Source: Clostridiales bacterium (GTDB taxonomy: Bacteria > Bacillota > Clostridia > Christensenellales > CAG-1252). From it: 7,013 nt of DNA. The notes beneath the pieces are model-generated. The model was not told the origin of the DNA, did no database searches, and saw nothing but the letters and a program-made list of their open reading frames with translations. The DNA lies in the NCBI GenBank assembly GCA_003445835.1, contig DMCI01000019.1, forward strand, positions 1-7,013. The letters run 5' to 3'. The translations under genes were made by a program, and so were the position numbers. Below are positions 1 through 3,008 of the stretch, one piece after another (the first letter of the stretch is position 1; every line of letters begins with the position of its first letter).

Positions 1-102
1 GTTGTCAACATCGGCGATCTCGTTCGCGTCAAGGTCATCAAGATCGACGAGAAGAAGCGCATTGATTTACGTTTGATGGAGATTCTCGAGAAGGCGGAAT
101 AA
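1..102 (+). CDS. pnp: Polyribonucleotide nucleotidyltransferase (PNPase), C-terminal end of the S1 domain, partial
   Basis: The window opens inside a reading frame whose last 33 codons read VVNIGDLVRVKVIKIDEKKR and then a short acidic and basic tail ending in TAA at 100-102. The pattern (hydrophobic strand, G-D-x-V, V-K-V-I-x-I-D, then R-I-D-L-R-L) is the final two strands of an S1 RNA-binding OB fold, where PNPase normally has S-R instead of L-R. PNPase is a phosphorolytic 3'-to-5' exoribonuclease acting in the cytoplasmic RNA degradosome, and its C-terminal S1 domain grips the RNA. S1 domains also occur in ribosomal protein S1 and YugI-type proteins, so the name rests mainly on context: in Bacillota pnp is commonly followed by a YlxY-type deacetylase and an M16 peptidase, as here. 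The catalytic RNase PH domains lie outside the window. The stop codon overlaps the first bases of a large inverted repeat. Confidence 0.75.
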   Translation, partial: VVNIGDLVRVKVIKIDEKKRIDLRLMEILEKAE

Positions 103-228
103 GCGAGCGCGTATAGCGGCACATTTGCTTTGTTACTAACTGCAAGGCGGCGAAATCACGTACGATAAGTACGCTCATTCGCCGCCTTTTGTTGTGCCTC
201 GCAACTGCACCGCTCTCCGCGCTCGCTT
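101..228 (+). repeat. Nested inverted-repeat element at the pnp 3' end
   Basis: The left arm 101-128 (beginning AAGCGAGCGCG) is complementary to the right arm 201-228 (ending CGCGCTCGCTT) with 23 of 28 positions matching; the outer 11 bp are perfect. Inside lies a second perfect 11-bp stem, 144-154 with 178-188. Inside that is a 5-bp stem, 159-163 (CGTAC) with 169-173 (GTACG), closing on a GATAA loop. The whole segment could fold as one long interrupted RNA hairpin, and six T follow at 227-232. Such an element could serve as the pnp terminator and 3' stability structure, or be a small non-autonomous mobile or REP-like repeat. I see no clear target-site duplication. The right arm recurs near position 850, which favours a dispersed repeat. 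Confidence 0.7.
144..190 (+). terminator. Probable intrinsic terminator of pnp
   Basis: A perfect 11-bp GC-rich stem, AAGGCGGCGAA (144-154) with TTCGCCGCCTT (178-188), has an inner 5-bp stem and a GATAA apical loop, and is followed by TTTTGTTGT. It starts 42 bases after the pnp stop on the same strand. The outer arms of the surrounding repeat end in a second, stronger T run (227-232), so release could occur at either point. On the minus strand neither hairpin is followed by a T run, so I call it plus-strand only. Confidence 0.65.
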
Positions 229-354
229 TTTTATATTGTGTGATAGTAGGGAAGTACGCGCCTGCGCGGTTTTTCATTGTTGGAATGTGCGTAAACCTTT
301 GGTTTTCCAAATTTCACCGCATTTTTCCATCCTGTTTTTAGAAATTTTGCCGAT

Positions 355-489
355 CTATTTCTTTGTCGTTTCTTTGTCCTTTTGGGCTTGCTGTCGTTTC
401 TTGGCTTTTTCTCTATCCTTTTTGGGACCCAAATGCTCTCGCGCGCGCAGGCGCGCGCGGTCGAAGATACTTAAGCATAGTACGGGGTC
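355..489 (-). pseudogene. Possible remnant of a lysine/glutamine-rich protein tail
   Basis: On the minus strand a frame is open from just after a TAA at 492-490 to a TAG at 357-355. Its second half reads HLGPKKDREKAKKRQQAQKD followed by KETTKK and the stop, which is the kind of basic, helix-forming tail found at the C-terminus of real proteins. There is no ATG, GTG or plausible TTG start at its beginning, and the first half is a CG-alternating hairpin that encodes an Arg/Ala run. It may be a decayed gene end beside the regulator. It may equally be an accident of a purine-rich strand, because A/G-rich DNA naturally encodes Lys and Glu. I do not recognise a family. Confidence 0.2.
440..459. repeat. 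CG-alternating perfect inverted repeat
   Basis: The bases 440-448 (CGCGCGCGC) and 451-459 (GCGCGCGCG) are exact reverse complements separated by AG, giving an eight-pair hairpin with a four-base loop. Strict alternation of C and G is also a sequence type able to adopt Z-DNA. A related shorter motif, CGCGCCTGCGCG at 257-268, is the exact reverse complement of 444-455. No T run follows on either strand, so I do not call it a terminator. Confidence 0.5.
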
Positions 490-501
490 TTACTTGACTA
501 T

Positions 502-536
502 AAGCAACACATCTGCGATAAGCAGGGGTGTTGCTT
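502..536 (-). repeat. Composite hairpin just downstream of the regulator gene
   Basis: AAGCAACAC (502-510) pairs perfectly with GTGTTGCTT (528-536). Inside, CTGC (513-516) pairs with GCAG (522-525) around a GATAA loop, with a 2x2 internal bulge between the stems. It begins three bases past the regulator stop codon on the minus strand, so it may stabilise or end that transcript. It lacks a following T run on either strand, so it is at best a weak intrinsic terminator. Its architecture (long outer stem, small internal loop, short inner stem, GATAA loop) repeats that of the hairpin at 144-188. Confidence 0.5.
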
Positions 537-538
537 GC

Positions 539-748
539 TTAAAAATTGCTGTCTTGTATTCCTAATAAATAGTCACTTGTGACGTTAAAAATTTGGCAAA
601 GTCGTTTTAGCATTTTTATATCCGGCTCTGTCCTTCCTTGTTCCCAGCTTGCGTAGCAGTTTGGCGATACTTTGAGGATCGCATATATATCCTTTTGCTT
701 GTATCCTTTTTCTTTTCGTATAGCTTTTAGCCTTTCGCAAAATTCCAT
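539..748 (-). CDS. Small Cro/CI-type (XRE family) helix-turn-helix regulator
   Basis: This 69-residue protein is essentially one HTH_3 DNA-binding domain. Residues 5-14 form helix 1, 17-25 (YKQKDIYAI) helix 2, and 28-38 with SPNCYASWEQG the turn and recognition helix. The segment GRTEPDIKML leads into helix 4 (about 43-52), and NVTSDYLLG (55-63) is the usual closing helix. No sensor, protease or toxin domain is fused. The ATG at 748-746 is the only possible start, because an in-frame TAA lies four codons upstream (760-758). No Shine-Dalgarno sequence precedes it. Two near-identical palindromes at 789-803 and 816-830 lie just upstream and are its likely operators, so autorepression is a reasonable inference. 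It is convergent with pnp and co-directional with the deacetylase 175 bp upstream. No partner toxin or phage gene is in the window. Codon use is visibly more A/T-rich than in the neighbouring housekeeping genes, which suggests acquisition. Confidence 0.88.
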   Translation of the reverse strand: MEFCERLKAIRKEKGYKQKDIYAILKVSPNCYASWEQGRTEPDIKMLKRLCQIFNVTSDYLLGIQDSNF

Positions 749-780
749 TTTTATATTTTACAACTTTTTTTCGCAAAAGT

Positions 781-809
781 ATTGTCAATACCCAAAATGG
801 GTAGTGCAA
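781..809 (-). promoter_or_regulatory. Candidate promoter of the XRE regulator
   Basis: On the minus strand, TTGCAC (809-804) and GACAAT (786-781) are separated by exactly 17 bases, with four of six positions in each box matching the sigma-A consensus. The spacer contains the whole first palindrome (789-803), the classical position for a repressor operator. Transcription would start near 774, leaving about 26 bases of leader without a Shine-Dalgarno sequence. A perfect TTGACA at 788-783 is also present, but the best downstream -10 (TAAAAT, 760-755) is 22 bp away, too far for a standard promoter. Motif inspection only. Confidence 0.4.
789..803. promoter_or_regulatory. Operator-like palindrome O1
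   Basis: TACCCAAAATGGGTA has 6-bp perfect arms around a 3-bp centre. It lies 40 bp upstream of the regulator ATG, inside the spacer of the candidate promoter, and is followed on the plus strand by GTG exactly as its partner is. The pairing with a second copy upstream of an HTH gene is typical of binding sites for a dimeric Cro/CI-type repressor. Assignment to this regulator is inference. Confidence 0.7.
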
Positions 810-815
810 TAAAAG

Positions 816-830
816 TACCCAAATTGGGTA
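816..830. promoter_or_regulatory. Operator-like palindrome O2
   Basis: TACCCAAATTGGGTA is a perfect palindrome with 7-bp arms around one central base. It differs from O1 at a single position, and its centre is 27 bp from the centre of O1, between two and three helical turns. Together with the shared GTG on the right side, the pair forms an 18-bp direct repeat with one mismatch. The spacing could allow cooperative binding of two dimers. Confidence 0.7.
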
Positions 831-849
831 GTGTTCTGTCCGTCGCGGA

Positions 850-879
850 GCCTCGCATCTGTACCACTCTCCGCGCTCG
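850..879 (-). repeat. Second copy of the pnp-proximal repeat arm
   Basis: Positions 850-879 match 196-225 at 27 of 30 positions in the same orientation. The match starts GCCTCGCA and ends CTCTCCGCGCTCG, and the flanks do not match. The copy therefore corresponds to the right arm of the nested element at 101-228 without its left arm. Here its edge takes part in a different local hairpin: CGCGGAG (844-850) pairs with CTCCGCG (869-875). The two copies bracket the segment that carries the regulator and its operators. Confidence 0.6.
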
Positions 880-884
880 ATATG

Positions 885-909
885 AAACGATTGTTTTGGT
901 GTATCGTTT
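885..909 (-). other. Hairpin downstream of the deacetylase stop
   Basis: AAACGAT (885-891) and ATCGTTT (903-909) form a 7-bp stem with an 11-base loop, starting 15 bases past the deacetylase stop on the minus strand. No T run follows, so termination here would be weak. Read-through from the deacetylase into the regulator promoter region is possible. Confidence 0.3.
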
Positions 910-923
910 GGGATTGCCGATGT

Positions 924-1667
924 TTAGACAATTACCTCGCTGACGGTCAAAAGTTCCATGCCGCCCCCGAGATATGCTTCGATGATTTGGGGCAGGGCGG
1001 CAAGGGTCTGCGACTTTGGGTGCATCAAGATCAGGTCGCCGCTTTTTGCGTTTTTGGTCGCGCGTTTGATCAAGATGGAAGGATCTTTGTCTCGCCAGTC
1101 GATGGTATCCTTTGTCCACAAGATCATTTTTAAGCCGAGGGCGCGGCAGGCGGTGACGGTGTTTTCGCCAAAAGAACCGGACGGCGGGGCAAAAAGGGAG
1201 ACAGGCTTTCCTGTGATTTCTTTCAGTAATCTGTTGGTCTTTACGATCTCTTCTTTGTTTTGTTCTACTGACAGCTTGGCGTGATCTTTGTGTAGGTAAC
1301 CGTGGCATCCGATCTCGTGCCCGTTTTTTGCTATATTCAAAATGGTCTCTTGGTTGTTTTCAGCCCATACGCCGCCGATGAAGAAGGTCGCTTTTGCCGT
1401 ATATTTGCGCAAAATTGTCAGTATCTCCGCTATAACGTCCGCGCCTTCGTATACGTTGAACATCAATGCCGCTGCCTCGCGTTTTTCGCTTCCTTTATAG
1501 ATGGCAAAGTTGCCCGCCTTCACGCTGTCGCTGTCTTGCGGATATGTCAGTTTTGTGACGAAAAACAGCGATAGCACCGTGACGAGGATCACGAGGGCGG
1601 AAAGAGCGTCTAAAGCCTTTCTCGGAAGTCGTTTCAAAAGGCGGCTTTGCGGCAATACTTTTTTCAT
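924..1667 (-). CDS. Membrane-anchored NodB-fold polysaccharide deacetylase (YlxY-like), catalytic Asp motif replaced
   Basis: The 247-residue protein has a basic N-terminus, one membrane segment at about 20-38 (signal anchor) and an extracytoplasmic NodB domain from about 65. Recognisable motifs are TFFIGGVW (94-101), GHEIGCHGYLH (116-126) with the metal-binding pair H122 and H126, APPSGSFG (160-167), KDTIDW (186-191) and LILMH (212-216). Family members remove acetyl groups from cell-wall or spore peptidoglycan sugars using an Asp-His-His metal site. Here the usual TFDDGP motif, which supplies the catalytic base and the metal Asp, reads MFNVYEGA (69-76), and the Arg before the PP motif is Ala. 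From memory, a clostridial subfamily with M-[IF]-N-V-Y at this place exists, so this is probably a subfamily trait; activity is uncertain. An in-frame TAA (1676-1674) fixes the start, and no Shine-Dalgarno sequence is present. It is transcribed against pnp and divergently from the M16 peptidase, unlike B. subtilis ylxY. Confidence 0.88.
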   Translation of the reverse strand: MKKVLPQSRLLKRLPRKALDALSALVILVTVLSLFFVTKLTYPQDSDSVKAGNFAIYKGSEKREAAALMFNVYEGADVIAEILTILRKYTAKATFFIGGVWAENNQETILNIAKNGHEIGCHGYLHKDHAKLSVEQNKEEIVKTNRLLKEITGKPVSLFAPPSGSFGENTVTACRALGLKMILWTKDTIDWRDKDPSILIKRATKNAKSGDLILMHPKSQTLAALPQIIEAYLGGGMELLTVSEVIV

Positions 1668-1672
1668 ACCGA

Positions 1673-1704
1673 TTTATATGCGGCGGGCAAAAAAAGTTTG
1701 TAAA
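1673..1704 (-). promoter_or_regulatory. Weak candidate promoter of the deacetylase
   Basis: On the minus strand TTTACA (1704-1699) and TATAAA (1678-1673) are separated by 20 bp, longer than the 16-18 bp preferred by sigma-A. The TATAAA ends five bases before the ATG, so transcription from it would begin at or next to the start codon and give a leaderless message. This is a hypothesis: the spacing is poor, and a sporulation sigma factor or an unseen upstream promoter is equally possible. Confidence 0.25.
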
Positions 1705-1719
1705 AAATTTCGGTATGTC

Positions 1720-1748
1720 TTTACATAATTTTATTAATTATGTATAAT
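1720..1748 (+). promoter_or_regulatory. Near-consensus sigma-A promoter of the M16-ftsK-rimO operon
   Basis: TTTACA (1720-1725) and a perfect TATAAT (1743-1748) are separated by exactly 17 bp. Only six bases lie between the -10 box and the ATG at 1755, so initiation seven bases past the box falls on the A of that ATG. The message would be leaderless, which agrees with the absence of a Shine-Dalgarno sequence. This also argues against the earlier in-frame ATG at 1740, which overlaps the promoter itself. Confidence 0.75.
1722..1744. promoter_or_regulatory. Perfect 9-5-9 palindrome overlapping the operon promoter
   Basis: TACATAATT (1722-1730) and AATTATGTA (1736-1744) are exact reverse complements around TTATT. 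The arms cover most of the -35 box, the complete spacer and the first two bases of the -10 box. A protein bound here would block RNA polymerase. The sequence is A/T-rich, so chance is possible, but the fit to the promoter is close. It does not resemble the TACCCA palindromes near 790-830, so a different regulator would be involved. Confidence 0.5.
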
Positions 1749-1754
1749 AGTTGT

Positions 1755-3008
1755 ATGAATGAGATCATAACTTTGCCAAACGGCATCCGCTTGGCATATC
1801 AAAATATTCCTTATATCCATTCCGTTTCCCTCGGCGTTTTCGTTAAGATCGGCAGCAGGAACGAGCTTCAAACCGATAGCGGCATCGCCCATTTTACCGA
1901 GCACGTGCTTTTTAAGGGGACGGAAAAGCGCTCTGCCTTTGACATTGTCAAAGAGATGGATTCTTTGGGCGCCAATATGAACGCCTTCACTTCGAAGGAA
2001 CTTACCGCTTTTTATTTTCAGTGCATCGACGATACCGTGGACGAGTGTGCGGAGATCTTGTCCGATCTTCTTTTGCATTCCGTTTTTCCCGCCGAAGAGG
2101 TGGAGAAGGAGCGCGGCGTCGTTTTGGAAGAGATCGATATGGTCTACGACATCCCCGACGACCTTTCGCAGGAGCTTTGCTCCGCCGCTTTTTGGAAGGA
2201 TCATCCTTTGGGCAGAAGCATTTTGGGCCCGAGGGAGAACGTGGAGCGTTTTACTCGTGACGACGTCATATCTTTCGTTTCTTCTCATTACGTGGCGGAA
2301 AACGTCGTCGTATCCGTTTGCGGCAACATTTCGCGCGAAAAAGCTATCGACGTGGTCTTGAAGTACTTCAACTTCCCATCCCGTCCCGTGCAAAAGCGCG
2401 CCTTTGACTTCCCGCAGCAGCGCGGCGGCAAGGTGGAAGCCGTTTATAAGGAGATCGAGCAAGCCAATCTTACCGTTGCTTTCCCGTCGCTTTCCTATGC
2501 CGACCCTCGTCTTTTGGGGGTGTCCGTCCTCTCCTGCGCGCTCGGCGGTGGGATGAGCAGCATTCTTTTTCAGGAAGTGCGTGAAAAGCTCGGTTTGGTG
2601 TACTCGGTGTTCAACTATCTTTCCACCTACGAGGATACGGGCGCTCAATGCATTTACCTCGGCACCAATCCCAAAAATCTCAAAAAAGCCGTGGATGCGG
2701 TCAAAAAGTGCATCGACGGTTTTTGCAAAGACGGTATGGATGAAGAGTCCTTCCACCGCGCCAAACAGCAGGTCAAAGGCAGCTTGACCCTCGGGGAAGA
2801 AAGCAGCTTGTCTTTGATGCGCACCATCGGCAAATCCGCGCTGTTTTTAAACCGTCCTTTTGACGTTGAAGAGCGTCTTGCCGTTTTGAACGGACTGAAC
2901 AGGGAAGAAGTCAACGCGATGATCCCGCTTTTCTTCAAAACCAACGAAGTCGGCGTCGGGTACGTCGGCAAACAAACGAGTTTCGACTTAACGGAGATTT
3001 ACAAATGA
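1755..3008 (+). CDS. mlpA: M16 family zinc metallopeptidase (MlpA/YmxG-like)
   Basis: With the start at 1755 the protein has 417 residues, the usual length of single-chain M16B peptidases (B. subtilis MlpA is about 409). The inverted zinc motif HFTEH gives ligands H46 and H50 with the catalytic E49. The third ligand is E126 in VVLEEIDM, 75 residues after the second His, as expected. The inactive C-terminal half keeps the conserved LFQEVREKLGLVYSV segment (about 270-284), whose Arg and Tyr contact substrate. Other family marks are GSRNE and FKGTEKRSAFDI. There is no signal peptide, so it is cytoplasmic; such enzymes degrade or process short unstructured peptides in a closed chamber. The earlier ATG at 1740 is rejected because it lies in the promoter. 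The stop overlaps the ftsK start by ATGA. The symbol rests on similarity and on the pnp-deacetylase-peptidase order; only the family is certain. Confidence 0.93.
   Translation: MNEIITLPNGIRLAYQNIPYIHSVSLGVFVKIGSRNELQTDSGIAHFTEHVLFKGTEKRSAFDIVKEMDSLGANMNAFTSKELTAFYFQCIDDTVDECAEILSDLLLHSVFPAEEVEKERGVVLEEIDMVYDIPDDLSQELCSAAFWKDHPLGRSILGPRENVERFTRDDVISFVSSHYVAENVVVSVCGNISREKAIDVVLKYFNFPSRPVQKRAFDFPQQRGGKVEAVYKEIEQANLTVAFPSLSYADPRLLGVSVLSCALGGGMSSILFQEVREKLGLVYSVFNYLSTYEDTGAQCIYLGTNPKNLKKAVDAVKKCIDGFCKDGMDEESFHRAKQQVKGSLTLGEESSLSLMRTIGKSALFLNRPFDVEERLAVLNGLNREEVNAMIPLFFKTNEVGVGYVGKQTSFDLTEIYK
2993..2996 (+). promoter_or_regulatory. Ribosome-binding site of ftsK
   Basis: GGAG lies eight bases before the ATG at 3005, inside the last codons of the peptidase gene. 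It shows that this organism does use Shine-Dalgarno pairing for internal cistrons, in contrast to the first gene of the operon. Confidence 0.7.

Larger units (their letters stand above)
103..538. other. Gene-free intergenic region between pnp and the regulator
   Basis: These 436 bases contain no open frame I would defend as a gene. From left to right they hold the nested inverted repeat (to 228) with its T run, a small CGCG hairpin at 257-268, a strongly pyrimidine-rich plus strand at about 300-425, a CG-alternating hairpin at 440-459 and a composite hairpin at 502-536. pnp reads into it from the left and the regulator from the right, so it is the convergent end of two transcription units. 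The open frames that cross it run through the hairpins and have no ribosome-binding site. Confidence 0.7.

Noticed and set aside
38..310. Minus-strand open frame of 90 codons over the pnp end
   Set aside because: It reads antisense through the pnp S1 domain and the nested inverted repeat, so it is a by-product of the repeat sequence.
194..565. Plus-strand open frame of 123 codons in the intergenic region
   Set aside because: It runs through two hairpins, a poly-pyrimidine tract and the end of the HTH gene, has no ribosome-binding site, and its Cys/Phe/Arg composition is that of random translation.
539..748. Antitoxin of a toxin-antitoxin pair
   Set aside because: No adjacent small gene in the same direction encodes a toxin-like protein; downstream on the minus strand is a hairpin and non-coding DNA.
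755..788. TTGACA (788-783) with TAAAAT (760-755) as the regulator promoter
   Set aside because: The 22-bp spacing is outside the sigma-A range; the TTGCAC/GACAAT pair at 17 bp is preferred.
789..830. Short CRISPR-like repeats
   Set aside because: Only two copies, 15-18 bp long with a 9-bp gap and palindromic; they fit operators, not CRISPR repeats.
841..909. A tRNA or small structured RNA gene
   Set aside because: Two small hairpins are present, but there is no cloverleaf, no T-loop GTTC motif and no CCA end.
751..1308. Minus-strand open frame of 185 codons overlapping the deacetylase
   Set aside because: It is a different frame of the deacetylase strand, rich in Arg and Pro without any fold signature, whereas the deacetylase frame has clear NodB motifs.
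1740..1754. ATG at 1740 as start of the M16 peptidase
   Set aside because: It lies inside the promoter spacer and its second and third codons are the TATAAT box; homology begins only after the ATG at 1755.
1734..2756. Minus-strand open frame of 340 codons opposite the M16 gene
   Set aside because: It is the antisense shadow of a clearly recognised peptidase; long antisense frames are common opposite such codon usage.
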